From contig NZ_FNIB01000012.1 of assembly GCF_900103805.1 (NCBI RefSeq), forward strand, positions 1 to 64,000: a stretch of 64,000 nt of DNA, given 5' to 3'. Both the position numbers and the translations under genes were made by a program. This document shows positions 36,964 to 50,295 of the stretch, piece after piece. The DNA is from Cryobacterium flavum (lineage in GTDB: Bacteria > Actinomycetota > Actinomycetes > Actinomycetales > Microbacteriaceae). The first letter of the stretch is position 1. The number at the start of each line of letters is the position of its first letter. The notes under the pieces were generated by a model. That model was not told where the DNA came from. It saw only the letters and a program-made list of their open reading frames with translations, and searched no databases.

Positions 36964-37463
36964 ATCCCACAGGAAAATGGGCGGCCATCGTCGGGATTGT
37001 CGCGCTGGCAGCAGTGTTGGCGTCGTATACGTCGACGGACCCGGAAAGTGAGGCGATGATGGATCTGCAGACAGCTAAGGGCATCGCAGTGGCGATGGCG
37101 GACGAGGCTGCGGCCCTTGTCCCAGCGCAAAATGTGGGCGATCAGTCTCAGTTCACGACGGCACACCTCATGGGATGTTCGGCGGGCGGATATACCTGGC
37201 CCGGCCTCACGACCCTCACTTTGATCGGTGAGGTGAATGGCGAGGAGCTCATCGAAGCGATCGCATCCGCGTGGGAGCAAAAGCCCGGGGTGACCGTGGA
37301 ACGAAAAGCCGTTCGCGGCGGCACACTCCGGGTAGACATGATCGCGACACAGGGAGACTCCTACAGCGCGGGGGTCTGGGACTCTGGGAAGACTCTGAAA
37401 ATCGACTCCTTCTCGCCCTGTTTCGAGATGGAGGACGGTCTCAAGCCCGGCATGGAGTATTGA
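36960..37463 (+). CDS. Lipoprotein paralog without lipobox Cys
   Basis: A 167-aa paralog of the preceding lipoprotein, with the same length and the conserved blocks MDLQTAKGIA, ENVGDQSQ-like NVGDQSQ, IASAWEQK and SFSPCFEMEDGLKPGMEY. The signal peptide is kept but the lipobox reads LASY where the paralog has LTSC, so lipid attachment is not expected. It may be released, stay anchored by an uncleaved helix, or be drifting. ATG overlaps the decayed hydrolase tail stop by 4 nt. Confidence 0.85.
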   Translation: MNPTGKWAAIVGIVALAAVLASYTSTDPESEAMMDLQTAKGIAVAMADEAAALVPAQNVGDQSQFTTAHLMGCSAGGYTWPGLTTLTLIGEVNGEELIEAIASAWEQKPGVTVERKAVRGGTLRVDMIATQGDSYSAGVWDSGKTLKIDSFSPCFEMEDGLKPGMEY

Positions 37464-37469
37464 CGCGGC

Positions 37470-37591
37470 AAAATGCCGCTCCACTTCTGAGTCTCGGCGG
37501 GAGAATCGCCGCCATCAGCGTCCCGCTCGCCATCACGCTTGCCTTGTCTTCGTGCGCGTCGACGAACGAGGCAGCCACCATGGATCTCCAG
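37470..37591 (+). pseudogene. Truncated third lipoprotein copy
   Basis: The frame encodes a signal peptide and lipobox (AITLALSSCAS) followed by NEAATMDLQ, the same junction as in the two complete copies. Homology stops exactly after the codon for Q at 37591 and PAS-encoding sequence begins. No convincing start codon remains. It is the left edge of the rearrangement scar. Confidence 0.75.
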
Positions 37592-38292
37592 GGATCGTGC
37601 AGCTGGATTCGACCGGAGGCCTGCTCACCTCGAACGACCAGTGGCTGGCGCTTAGCGGACTCACCCCCGAGCAGTCCCAGGGCTCCGGATGGGCCGCTGC
37701 CATGCACCCCGATGACACTGAGCGGGTGGGCAGCGAATGGGCCGTGCACGCGGCCGACGGCACGGCGTACCAGACCAGTCTGCGGTTTCGCACACCGAAC
37801 GGCCAGGTGAACTGGGTGCAGGTACATTCAGCGCCGACCTATGACAACGGCGTTCTGGTCGGCCACCTGGCCAGCGTCACGGCCCTGCGGCTGGCTGAAC
37901 AGAGAGTGACAGCCATGCAGGCCAGGTTCGAAGCGGCGTTCGCGTCATCCCCGTTGGGAACCGCCATCGTGACCCTCGACGGCCGCGTTCTGGAAGGCAA
38001 TCGGCGTTTGTTCGAGCTGACCGGCGCTCCCGCCAGCGTGCTCAACAAGCCGGTCGAGGATATCTTCTGTGTCATCGAGGAACCCGATGCAGCCCCGTCA
38101 CCGTTCCGCGCCGAGCAGCACGCCCGCCAACGCTCCGAGCGGCAGATACGCTGCAGCGAAGGCGAAGAGATCTGGGTCAATGTGAGCATCGCCGAGATCC
38201 ACGAGGGTGAACTCGCCACCGGGCTGCTCTACCAGTTGAAGGATGTCACGGCTCGGCGGCTGGCCGAGGCGCGGGTGGAGCACCAGGCGTTC
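37592..38292 (+). pseudogene. Double PAS-domain fragment of a sensor or diguanylate cyclase
   Basis: Open reading frame material for about 230 residues contains two PAS domains: WLALSGLTPEQSQGSGW with HPDDTERV and an RTPNGQVNWVQV block, then FASSPLGTAIVTLDGRVLEGN. It ends at LAEARVEHQAF, the linker that in PAS-GGDEF proteins leads into DSLTGL-type GGDEF sequence, and is cut there. The 5' end is also missing. A chimeric frame could be read from about 37552 through to 38457, but its last part is antisense pilB. I treat it as a gene fragment. Confidence 0.75.
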
Positions 38293-39246
38293 CGGATCTT
38301 CGACCGTGATCACGTTGATCTCCGGTCTGGCCACCGAATAGAGGGTGGTGTACAGGGTCGTCGATTTACCCGACCCGGTCGGCCCGGTCACGAGGATCAT
38401 GCCGTAGGGCTTGGAGTAAGCCGCCTTGAAGGCGTCGTAGTTGTGGTCGAGCAGTGACAGGTCGCGCAGGTCAATCTTGCGGCCGCCGTGACTGACCGAC
38501 ATACGGCCGTCCTGCGGTTTGCGACGCTCCGCGATGTCGATGTCGGCCATGATTTTCAGGCGGCTGATGACGCCGTTCTGAATGCTCTTCGGTGCGCTCG
38601 GCATCTCGTGCAGCACTCCGTCGATGCGATACCGCACCCTCAGGCTGACCTCCCCGGGCTCGATATGGATGTCGCTGGCCTTGTCTTGGATGGCCTGACT
38701 CACGAGCAGGTTCACGAAGCGCACGATGGGTGCAGCATCGTCGCTGGCTTCATCGCTCGGATCAGGCGTCGACAGGATCGAGTCGTGTTCTTCCTCAAGC
38801 GTGGTCGTGAGGTTGCTGAGCTCGTCGTCGGCGCGATGGAACCGAGCGATCGCCGCGAGCAGATCGCTGCGCTCGGCCACCACCGCAGACACTCGCATGC
38901 GAGAGGCCTCACCGACATCGTCGAGCGCGAACACGTTACCGGGATCCACCATTGCGAGCACGAGCCGGCCGCCCTCAATTCCGATTGGCAGCACTTCGTG
39001 TCGTCGACAGACCAGCGGCGACACGAGGGCGAGGGCACTCGCCTCGACCGCATACTCGAGCAGTTCGACAAAGGGAAGATTAGCCTGGGCGGCTCGTGCC
39101 TTCGCGAACTGCAGCTCGGTGATAATTCCGCTGTCGACAAGCCGCCGAACGGCGCCCTCATCGGCCGGATCCCCCGCCAACAGGGTGTCGAGAGCTTCGA
39201 TCGGAAGCAGACCGTGCAGAATAAGAATCTCAGTCAGGGTTGCCAC
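38293..39246 (-). pseudogene. pilB: Truncated type IV pilus ATPase (PilB/GspE-like)
   Basis: The start is GTG at 39246, with GGGGGAG six bases upstream. The N-terminal domain (LTEILILHGLLPIEALD) and the nucleotide-binding region are recognisable: SDIHIEPG, QDGRMSV, Walker A GPTGSGKST and NVITVEDPE. Homology ends there, so the Asp box, Walker B and zinc region are missing. Within the remaining part, KIDLR runs directly into DLSLLDHN; intact homologs have about 25 residues (VATLPTVWGEKVVMRILDN type) between them. The frame reads on into antisense PAS sequence to 38098. It cannot be a working pilus motor. Confidence 0.85.
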
Positions 39247-39340
39247 ACACGGCTCCCCCAAACTGGGCACAATTGCAGTAGAACCCGAGTATACGTCTCT
39301 TCACCCCGTTTCCCGTCCTCTCCCCTTCGCCCTCCGTCTA

Positions 39341-39364
39341 CTTTCCGGGCCCGGGCCCGGAAAG
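39341..39364. repeat. 24-nt perfect GC-rich palindrome
   Basis: CTTTCCGGGCCC is followed by its exact reverse complement. A similar GGGCCCGGGC core recurs at 39400-39412 and near 63577-63590. It lies in the 281-nt gap between pilB and rpoC; apart from this and the rpoC terminator I see only a possible TATACT -10 box (39288-39293) for the pilB fragment. Confidence 0.7.
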
Positions 39365-39480
39365 TGGGACCAGGATAGATCATGGGCCCGGTTCCCTACG
39401 GTGGGCCCGGGCGGCGGGGCGGGCGCGCGAAGCCAGCACGCGGCATCCGCTGCCCGGCACCGCGCTCGAGTGCTTAAACG

Positions 39481-39514
39481 ACGGATGGCCCCTGCCGAAG
39501 CAGGGGCCATCCGT
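39481..39514 (-). terminator. rpoC terminator
   Basis: A perfect 15-bp stem (arm acggatggcccctgc and its complement) with the loop CGAA, 13 nt after the rpoC stop, followed on the minus strand by GTTT. Position and strength fit the end of the rpoBC transcript. Confidence 0.85.
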
Positions 39515-39527
39515 TTAGAACTGCGGG

Positions 39528-43451
<3,924 letters not shown>

Positions 43452-43506
43452 TTTCTCTCCTTGGAAAGTTTTCGAAGATTGCGGGGCGGGCCCTGCCTTG
43501 ACAAGC

Positions 43507-46500
43507 TCAGATGTCGTCGATGGACGACGACTCAAACCGGGTGGAAATGTTGATGCCGAGTTCTTCCGCAGCGCGGAACACCTCGTCATCCGTGTCGCGC
43601 AGGCTGACTGCGGTGCCATCGGCCGAAAGTACTTCGACGTTCAGGCAGAGCGACTGCATTTCCTTGATAAGAACCTTGAAGCTCTCGGGAATGCCGGGTT
43701 CCTGGATGTTCTCACCCTTGACGATGGCTTCGTACACCTTGACGCGGCCGAGGATATCGTCGCTCTTGATGGTCAGGAGTTCCTGCAGGGCGTAAGCGGC
43801 TCCGTATGCTTCGAGCGCCCACACCTCCATCTCACCGAAACGCTGTCCACCGAACTGCGCCTTACCACCCAGCGGCTGCTGCGTGATCATGGAGTACGGA
43901 CCCGTCGACCGTGCGTGGATCTTGTCGTCGACGAGGTGGTGGAGCTTCAGGATGTACATGTATCCAACGGACACCGGCATCGGGAACGGCTCGCCGGAGC
44001 GGCCGTCGAAGAGCTGAGTCTTGCCCGAGGAACCGATGAGGCGTTCGCCGTCGCGAGTCAGGGTCGTGGAGTCCAGAAGACCCTCGATCTCGATCTCGAG
44101 CGCGCCGTCGAATACCGGGGTAGCGACCTTCGTGCCGGGGGCGGCGCTGAAGGCGTGCTCCGGAAGACGAGCAGCCCACTTCGGCTTGCCCTCGACGTTC
44201 CAGCCCTGCTTCGCAATCCAGCCGAGGTGGGTTTCCAGCACCTGACCGAAGTTCATACGACCGGGGATACCGAGCGGGTTGAGGATGATGTCAACCGGGG
44301 TTCCGTCGGCGAGGAACGGCATGTCCTCGATCGGCAGAATGCGGGAGATGACACCCTTGTTGCCGTGACGGCCGGCGAGCTTGTCACCCTCGGTGATCTT
44401 GCGCTTCTGGGCGATGAACACGACCACGCGCTGGTTGACGCCCGAGCCGAGCTCGTCGTCGCCGTCCTGCGAGTCGAACACCTTGACACCGATGATGGTA
44501 CCGCGCTCACCGTGGGGAACCTTCAGCGAGGTGTCGCGAACTTCGCGGCTCTTCTCGTTGAAGATGGCGCGCAGCAAGCGCTCCTCGGCGGAAAGCTCGG
44601 TCTCGCCCTTGGGCGTGACCTTGCCGACGAGGATGTCGCCGGGGCGAACCTCGGCTCCGATGCGAATGATGCCACGCTCGTCGAGGTCGGCGAGGAAGTC
44701 CGGAGACACGTTGGGAAGGTCGCGGGTGATCTCTTCCTTACCCAACTTGGTGTCGCGGGCATCCACTTCGTACTCTTCGATGTGAATCGAGGAGAGGGTG
44801 TCGTCTTTCACCAGGTTCTGGCTCAGGATGATCGCGTCCTCGAAGTTGTAACCTTCCCACGGCATGAATGCCACGAGCAGGTTCTTTCCGAGGGCGAGCT
44901 CTCCCTGGTCGGTGGCGGGTCCGTCGGCGATGACCTCGCCGGCTTCGATGCGCTCACCGGCGTTGACGATCACGCGGTGGTTGAAGCTCGTGCCCTGGTT
45001 GGAGCGCGAGAACTTGCGCAGGTAGTAGTCCTGCGTGCCGCCCTCATCGAGCTGGATGGTAACAACGTCAGCCGACACCTCGGAGACCACACCGGGCTTC
45101 AGCGCGGTGAGCACGTCACCGGCGTCGATGGCCGTGTAGACCTCCATGCCGGTTCCGACGAGCGGGCTGTCGCTGAGAAGCAGCGGCACCGCCTGACGCT
45201 GCATGTTGGCACCCATGAGCGCGCGGTTTGCATCGTCGTGCTCCAGGAACGGGATGAGGCTCGTCGCGACCGACACCATCTGGCGCGGCGAGACATCCAT
45301 GTAGCCGATATCTTCAGCGGGAACGAGGTCGACCTCGCCACCCTTCTTACGAGCGAGCACGCGGGCCTCGGCGAAGTGCGAGTCCTTAGTGAGCGGCGCG
45401 TTGGCCTGGGCGACGATGAAGTCGTCTTCCTCACTCGCGGTGAGGTAGTCGATCGTCTCGGTGACCTTGTTGCCCTGCACACGACGGTACGGCGTCTCGA
45501 TGAAACCGAACGCATTAATCTGCGCGAACGAGGCGAGCGAACCGATCAGGCCGATGTTCGGGCCCTCAGGGGTCTCAATGGGGCACATGCGGCCGTAGTG
45601 CGAGGGGTGAACGTCTCGCACCTCGACGCCAGCGCGGTCACGGGACAAACCACCAGGGCCCAGCGCGGACAGGCGACGCTTGTGCGTGAGGCCTGCGAGC
45701 GGGTTGTTCTGGTCCATGAACTGCGACAGCTGCGACGTACCAAAGAACTCCTTGATCGCGGCGACGACGGGGCGCACGTTGATCAGAGTCTGCGGGGTGA
45801 TCGCTTCGATGTCCTGCGTGGTCATGCGCTCGCGAACGACGCGCTCCATGCGGGACAGTCCGGTGCGAACCTGGTTCTGGATGAGCTCGCCAACGGCACG
45901 AATACGGCGGTTACCGAAATGGTCGATATCGTCGATGTCGATGTTGATGTCGGTCATCTTGCCGTCGCGCAGACCCGGAAGGGTGGTCTGGTTGTCGTGC
46001 AGGGCGACGAGGTACTTGATGGTGGCCAGGATGTCCGCCAGCGTCAGTACAGAGTCACTCAGCGGCGCTTCGAGGCCGAGCTTGCGGTTGATCTTGTAAC
46101 GACCAACCTTGGCCAGGTCGTAGCGCTTGGAGTTGAAGAAGAAGTTGTCGAGGAGCGCACGCGCAGCCTCGGCGGCAACCTGCTCGCCGGGACGAAGCTT
46201 GCGGTAGATGTCCTTGAGGGCTTCTTCCTTGGTAAGGATGTTGTCCTTCTCGAGGGTGAGCTCGATGGACGCGTAGCCCTTGAACTCCTCAAGGATCTGC
46301 TCGCTGGTGAGGCCGAGGGCCTTCAGGAACACGGTCACGGACTGCTTGCGCTTGCGGTCGATGCGCACGCCAACCTGGTCGCGCTTGTCGATCTCGAATT
46401 CAAGCCAGGCACCACGGCTCGGGATGACACGGGCGGAGTAGATGTCCTTGTCAGACGTCTTCTCCTGCTCGCGGTTGAAGTACACGCCCGGGGAGCGCAC

Positions 46501-46998
46501 CAGCTGCGACACGACGACACGCTCGGTGCCGTTGATCACGAAGGTGCCCTTGGGGGTCATCAACGGGAAGTCACCCATGAACACGGTCTGAGTCTTGATC
46601 TCACCGGTGAGGTGGTTCATGAACTCGGCGTTCACATAGAGGGGTGCTGAATAGGTCTTACCCTTTTCCTTGCACTCGTCAATGGTGTACTTCTCCGGCT
46701 CGAGCTCCGGGTTGGTGAAGGACAGCTGCATCGTTTCGCCGAGGTCCTCGATGGGAGAGATCTCCTCGAAGATCTCATCGAGCCCGGTGCGATTCGGCAG
46801 GTCCTGGCGTCCGGCCTTCTGGGCCTCGGCGACGCGAGCCTTCCAGATGTCGTTGCCGACGAGCCAGTCGAAGCTCTCGGTCTGCAAAGCGAGCAGATCC
46901 GGAACGTTCAAGTGGTCGCTGATCTTTGCGAACGACAGACGCTCGTGGGAGCGGCCGTTCTTGGGTGAGTTGGTGGTTGCGTTGCGCGCAGCAGCCAA
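43507..46998 (-). CDS. rpoB: DNA-directed RNA polymerase subunit beta
   Basis: The 1163-aa beta subunit. The start is TTG at 46998, with GGAGG seven bases upstream. The rifampicin pocket reads [21 protein letters not shown] followed by LSALGPGG, so the usual resistance positions (Asp, His, Ser) are unmutated; Ala replaces the common Ser in NPLS. The C-terminal part has [24 protein letters not shown] clear promoter lies at 47149-47177. Transcribed with rpoC. Confidence 0.98.
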   Translation of the reverse strand: MAAARNATTNSPKNGRSHERLSFAKISDHLNVPDLLALQTESFDWLVGNDIWKARVAEAQKAGRQDLPNRTGLDEIFEEISPIEDLGETMQLSFTNPELEPEKYTIDECKEKGKTYSAPLYVNAEFMNHLTGEIKTQTVFMGDFPLMTPKGTFVINGTERVVVSQLVRSPGVYFNREQEKTSDKDIYSARVIPSRGAWLEFEIDKRDQVGVRIDRKRKQSVTVFLKALGLTSEQILEEFKGYASIELTLEKDNILTKEEALKDIYRKLRPGEQVAAEAARALLDNFFFNSKRYDLAKVGRYKINRKLGLEAPLSDSVLTLADILATIKYLVALHDNQTTLPGLRDGKMTDINIDIDDIDHFGNRRIRAVGELIQNQVRTGLSRMERVVRERMTTQDIEAITPQTLINVRPVVAAIKEFFGTSQLSQFMDQNNPLAGLTHKRRLSALGPGGLSRDRAGVEVRDVHPSHYGRMCPIETPEGPNIGLIGSLASFAQINAFGFIETPYRRVQGNKVTETIDYLTASEEDDFIVAQANAPLTKDSHFAEARVLARKKGGEVDLVPAEDIGYMDVSPRQMVSVATSLIPFLEHDDANRALMGANMQRQAVPLLLSDSPLVGTGMEVYTAIDAGDVLTALKPGVVSEVSADVVTIQLDEGGTQDYYLRKFSRSNQGTSFNHRVIVNAGERIEAGEVIADGPATDQGELALGKNLLVAFMPWEGYNFEDAIILSQNLVKDDTLSSIHIEEYEVDARDTKLGKEEITRDLPNVSPDFLADLDERGIIRIGAEVRPGDILVGKVTPKGETELSAEERLLRAIFNEKSREVRDTSLKVPHGERGTIIGVKVFDSQDGDDELGSGVNQRVVVFIAQKRKITEGDKLAGRHGNKGVISRILPIEDMPFLADGTPVDIILNPLGIPGRMNFGQVLETHLGWIAKQGWNVEGKPKWAARLPEHAFSAAPGTKVATPVFDGALEIEIEGLLDSTTLTRDGERLIGSSGKTQLFDGRSGEPFPMPVSVGYMYILKLHHLVDDKIHARSTGPYSMITQQPLGGKAQFGGQRFGEMEVWALEAYGAAYALQELLTIKSDDILGRVKVYEAIVKGENIQEPGIPESFKVLIKEMQSLCLNVEVLSADGTAVSLRDTDDEVFRAAEELGINISTRFESSSIDDI

Positions 46999-47148
46999 GG
47001 AAATAACCTCCGTGGACCCCGTCAGGTCTAGTTACTGTTATTGGTGATGACTCCGCAGACCCTCGAAAGAGGTGTGCCTCAAGGTGGCTTGAACACGCAA
47101 AGCCGACCGCAATATGAAGGCATAGTTTGTCTGGGAGCGCAAGGGCTA

Positions 47149-47177
47149 ACTATATGCCTTCCTGACTGATGTGTCCA
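47149..47177 (-). promoter_or_regulatory. rpoB promoter
   Basis: On the minus strand: -35 TGGACA (47172-47177), 17-nt spacer, -10 TATAGT (47149-47154). Both hexamers match the housekeeping consensus at five of six positions. The implied leader to the TTG start is about 145 nt. Confidence 0.75.
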
Positions 47178-47185
47178 CCTCATTG

Positions 47186-47214
47186 TTGCGATCGAGCAGA
47201 TTCTCAGGTATAAC
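47186..47214 (+). promoter_or_regulatory. Promoter for the spermidine synthase-like gene
   Basis: On the plus strand: -35 TTGCGA (47186-47191), 17-nt spacer, -10 TATAAC (47209-47214). The ATG follows about 70 nt downstream. It lies only 8 nt from the -35 of the rpoB promoter, so the two are back to back. Confidence 0.65.
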
Positions 47215-47283
47215 CCACTCTTCCCCGTCGCTCGAAAGCGGATGTTGCCGGTACCGCACACACAGAGGGCGCAGACTGGGGGG

Positions 47284-48171
47284 ATGAGTACTGGGCGCAA
47301 GGGCGAAGTGGCGACGGACGGGTATCCCTCTGTCGTATTGAAGTTGAGCGGACACACGGCGGTGATCGAACCGGACCGGTTCACCCCCGGCAGCTTTCAA
47401 CTCGTGGTCGACGGAACTCCGCAGTCGCACGTGAACATCGACCACCCCGACGAGCTCTTCTTCGAGTACATCCAGCGCATCGGGCATGTCATCGATCTGC
47501 TCGGGGAGCCGCACGAGCCGATCACCGCCGTGCACCTCGGAGCCGGCGCCCTCACCCTGCCCCGCTATGTCGAGGCGACCCGACCGGGCTCGCGCCAGCA
47601 GGTGGTGGAGATCGAGAGCGATTTGATCGATCTCGTGCGCGAGGTTCTTCCTTGGGACAAGCGCGCCCAGCTGCGGGTGCGCCACGGCGACGCCCGCGAG
47701 GTGCTCGGCAAGCTGCCGGCCGGGCTGAACGGCGCGGTCGACCTCGTCGTGGTCGACATCTTCTCGGGCGCGCGCACCCCCAAGCACGTGACCAGCCGTG
47801 AGTTCTTCGCGCTCGCCGCCCCGCTGCTGTCGCCGCGCGGCGTGCTCGCAGTCAACGTAGCGGATGGCCCCGGCCTCGCGTTCGCGCGTGGCCAGGCCGC
47901 CACCCTCTCCGCGGTGTTCCCGCACGTGATCGGATTCGCCGAGACCCAGGTGCTCAAGGGCCGCCGTTTTGGCAACATCGTGTTCGTGGCGGCGCACACG
48001 CCGATCGACCTCAACTGGATTCCGCGGCTGCTCGCTAACGGGCCGCACCCGGCGAAGGTGATCGAGGGCGCCGAGCTGAAGGCGTTCATGGCCGGTTCGC
48101 TCGTGGCGACCGATGAGACCTCGACGCAGTCGCCGCTGCCCGGCCGCACGGTCTTCCAGATCGGGCACTAG
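47284..48171 (+). CDS. Spermidine synthase-like methyltransferase-fold protein
   Basis: A 295-aa protein from ATG at 47284. The central part has a Rossmann-type SAM-binding pattern: AVHLGAGALTLPRYV, then VVEIESDLIDLVRE, then RVRHGDAREVLGKL and DLVVVDIFSGARTP. This is the spermidine synthase/fused MFS-spermidine synthase family seen widely in actinobacteria; those lacking the polyamine-site residues have unknown substrates. No membrane segment is seen. Monocistronic by its own promoter, diverging from rpoB. Confidence 0.85.
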   Translation: MSTGRKGEVATDGYPSVVLKLSGHTAVIEPDRFTPGSFQLVVDGTPQSHVNIDHPDELFFEYIQRIGHVIDLLGEPHEPITAVHLGAGALTLPRYVEATRPGSRQQVVEIESDLIDLVREVLPWDKRAQLRVRHGDAREVLGKLPAGLNGAVDLVVVDIFSGARTPKHVTSREFFALAAPLLSPRGVLAVNVADGPGLAFARGQAATLSAVFPHVIGFAETQVLKGRRFGNIVFVAAHTPIDLNWIPRLLANGPHPAKVIEGAELKAFMAGSLVATDETSTQSPLPGRTVFQIGH

Positions 48172-48187
48172 CCGAGCATCCGTTCCG

Positions 48188-48260
48188 AACTGCGGAGATT
48201 CTGCACAATTCGGGTCACCGCACCCCTTGGTTTGACAAATCAGCCCAGATCTCCGCAGTT
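48188..48260. repeat. Intergenic inverted repeat, copy A
   Basis: Arms AACTGCGGAGAT (48188-48199) and ATCTCCGCAGTT (48249-48260) pair perfectly over 12 bp, around 49 nt. It follows the spermidine synthase-like gene. The arm sequence recurs in copy B at 53855. Confidence 0.85.
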
Positions 48261-48412
48261 GTGAACGTTGCCCTAGATAACTCCCCCGATGCGACCCCCA
48301 CCGGCGCGACACCGCCCCGGCTTCGGCCGGTTTCTCACCGGCGGCGGTACTCTGGGCACACCCGTTCTTTCCCCTGCGGCCGCGGCCGCCCTCGTCAATA
48401 CAGGAACACACC

Positions 48413-48940
48413 CTGAGCTTCATCATCGGTTACGATCCCATCACCCTGCGCGAAAAAGTCGACCTGCTGGCCGCTGGCGAGCGACTCGTCGAACTCGGCA
48501 ATCTGCGCAGCCTGGCCGCCCTCAACGAAAAGGTCGCCCTGCTGCGGCTGGTCGGGCGGCTCGATGAGGCCTGGGAGATCGCGAATGAGGCGCTGCGGCA
48601 GTCCCGCTTTACCGGCAACCGGGAGCAGGCGGTGGCCAGTCGCATCCGTCGTGCGCAGGTTTTGCAATTTCAGGGCAAGCTCGATGAGGCCGCGAGCGAG
48701 CTGACGCACTGCATACTCGACTCCGAGGTGCACGAGTGGACCCGCCTCGCCGCCTATGCCCGGCAGCACCGCGGCAAGGTGTACTTCGACCAGGGCAACC
48801 TCGAGGTCGCGTTGGCTGACTTCACCGCGGCCGTGTTTCTTCGGGAGAAGGACGGCGCCGACGCCGACGAACTCGACAGCTCGCTGCTCGCCGTGGCCGT
48901 CGTTGAATCGCACATTGCGGCCCGCGGGTCCGCGGCCTGA
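48413..48940 (+). CDS. TPR-like helical repeat protein
   Basis: The coding frame clearly extends upstream of any ATG or GTG: it reads FIIGYDPITLREKVDLLAA and then helical repeats such as LNEKVALLRLVGRLDEAWEIA and VYFDQGNLEVALADF, typical TPR pairs. The only start near the conserved beginning is CTG at 48413, with AGGAA seven bases upstream, giving 175 aa. The GTG at 48632 would remove more than a third of the repeats. Soluble, no signal peptide. A protein-interaction role is likely; the partner is unknown. Confidence 0.7.
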   Translation: MSFIIGYDPITLREKVDLLAAGERLVELGNLRSLAALNEKVALLRLVGRLDEAWEIANEALRQSRFTGNREQAVASRIRRAQVLQFQGKLDEAASELTHCILDSEVHEWTRLAAYARQHRGKVYFDQGNLEVALADFTAAVFLREKDGADADELDSSLLAVAVVESHIAARGSAA

Positions 48941-48967
48941 CCACCTTCCACTTTGGCTGCCGCGCAA

Positions 48968-49051
48968 AACTCCTGCAATTCGCAGCGGGCGCTCGATACA
49001 GGTCCGAAAATACGCGGCGCCCGATGCGCTCAGCCAGAAATTGCAGGAGTT
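48968..49051. repeat. Intergenic inverted repeat, copy C
   Basis: Outer arms AACTCCTGCAATT (48968-48980) and its complement (49039-49051) pair over 13 bp; an inner stem CGGGCGC/GCGCCCG (48986-48992, 49017-49023) nests inside. It lies between the TPR gene and the sugar dehydrogenase gene. Confidence 0.85.
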
Positions 49052-49131
49052 GTGCTGCCCGTCGGCCGGAGACAGTGGCCCCCGAGCGAGTTCTACGGCA
49101 TGCTGTGTTCACCACGAAGGCGAGGTGAACG

Positions 49132-50295
49132 GTGACTTTTGGGCGAGCGGCGGCCGTCGCATCTGCAACCCTGCTGGTTCTCGTGCTGGCCGCCTGCAGC
49201 GCGGACGCGCCGAGCGCTACTCCGTCGACCTCGACACCAGCCGGGCCCGCACCGACCGCGACGGACGCCGGCCCGCTCGCGCCGGTGCATCCGCTCGGCG
49301 AACCGGTCGTCATCGCCTCGGAACTCGAGGCGCCCTGGTCGATTCTGCGGCTGCCAGACGGCGCCACGCTGATCAGCGAACGCGACACGACCCGGGTGCG
49401 GGAGCTGCTGACCGACGGCAGCCTGCGTGAGGCGGGAAAAGTGTCGGCCGCGCAGCCGAACGGTGAAGGCGGCCTGCTCGGCCTGGCCTTTCTGGCCGAC
49501 GAAGCAGCCCCCGGCGGAGACGGCTGGGTGTACGCCTATTTCTCCACGGCCAACGACAACCGCATCGAGCGGATGCCGCTGGCCGGCTCCCCCGGCAGCC
49601 ACACCCTGGGGGCGCCCACCGTCATTCTGAGCGGTATCCCCCGGGCCGGCAACCACAACGGAGGGCGCATCGCGTTCGGCCCGGACGGCCTGCTCTATGC
49701 GACCGCTGGCGACGCGGGAGACACCGTCAACGCCCAAAACCTTGATGCCCTCGGTGGCAAGATCCTGCGCATGACCGCGACCGGGCAGGTACCCGACGAC
49801 AACCCGTTCGGCACGCTGGTGTACTCGTTCGGGCATCGGAATCCGCAGGGTTTGGCGTGGGATTCGCACGGACAGCTCTGGGCGAGTGAGTTCGGCCAGA
49901 ACACCTGGGACGAGCTCAACCGCATCGTTCCCGGTGGCAACTACGGCTGGCCGCTGGTCGAAGGCCAGGCCGGCAACTCGGCGTACATCGACCCGGAGCA
50001 GCAGTGGTCGACCGACCAGGCCAGCCCGAGCGGCATCACCATCGTGAACGACACCATCTTCATGGCGAGCCTGCGCGGAGAACGGCTGTGGAGCATCCCG
50101 ATCACGACGGACTCCTCCACAGCCACCCCCACCGAGTGGTTTGCGCACAGTTTCGGTCGATTGCGCGACGTGGTGCCCGGGCCTGCTGGCACACTGTGGT
50201 TTGTGAGTAATAACACGGATGGCCGGGGCTCGCCGGCGGCCGGTGACGACCGGCTCTACCAAGTCGAGTTGCGCCAAGTTCAGGTTGGTCCTTAA
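49132..50295 (+). CDS. PQQ-dependent sugar dehydrogenase-like lipoprotein
   Basis: A 387-aa protein with a signal peptide ending in lipobox LAAC (Cys22) and a Ser/Thr/Pro-rich linker, so it is anchored outside. The rest is a six-bladed propeller of the GSDH/sorbosone dehydrogenase family: EAPWSILRLPDG, GEGGLLGLAF, NHNGGRIAFGPDG, SFGHRNPQGLAWD, ASEFGQNTWDELNRI and GNYGWP. The His in NHNGG and Arg in GHRNPQG are the usual catalytic and cofactor positions. Start is GTG at 49132, with GAGGTGAA upstream. The stop TAA shares one base with the next ATG. Confidence 0.92.
   Translation: MTFGRAAAVASATLLVLVLAACSADAPSATPSTSTPAGPAPTATDAGPLAPVHPLGEPVVIASELEAPWSILRLPDGATLISERDTTRVRELLTDGSLREAGKVSAAQPNGEGGLLGLAFLADEAAPGGDGWVYAYFSTANDNRIERMPLAGSPGSHTLGAPTVILSGIPRAGNHNGGRIAFGPDGLLYATAGDAGDTVNAQNLDALGGKILRMTATGQVPDDNPFGTLVYSFGHRNPQGLAWDSHGQLWASEFGQNTWDELNRIVPGGNYGWPLVEGQAGNSAYIDPEQQWSTDQASPSGITIVNDTIFMASLRGERLWSIPITTDSSTATPTEWFAHSFGRLRDVVPGPAGTLWFVSNNTDGRGSPAAGDDRLYQVELRQVQVGP

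Noticed and set aside
47146-48426. 426-codon minus-strand frame over the spermidine synthase-like gene
   Set aside because: The plus-strand protein has a clear methyltransferase fold, and the rpoB promoter lies inside this frame.
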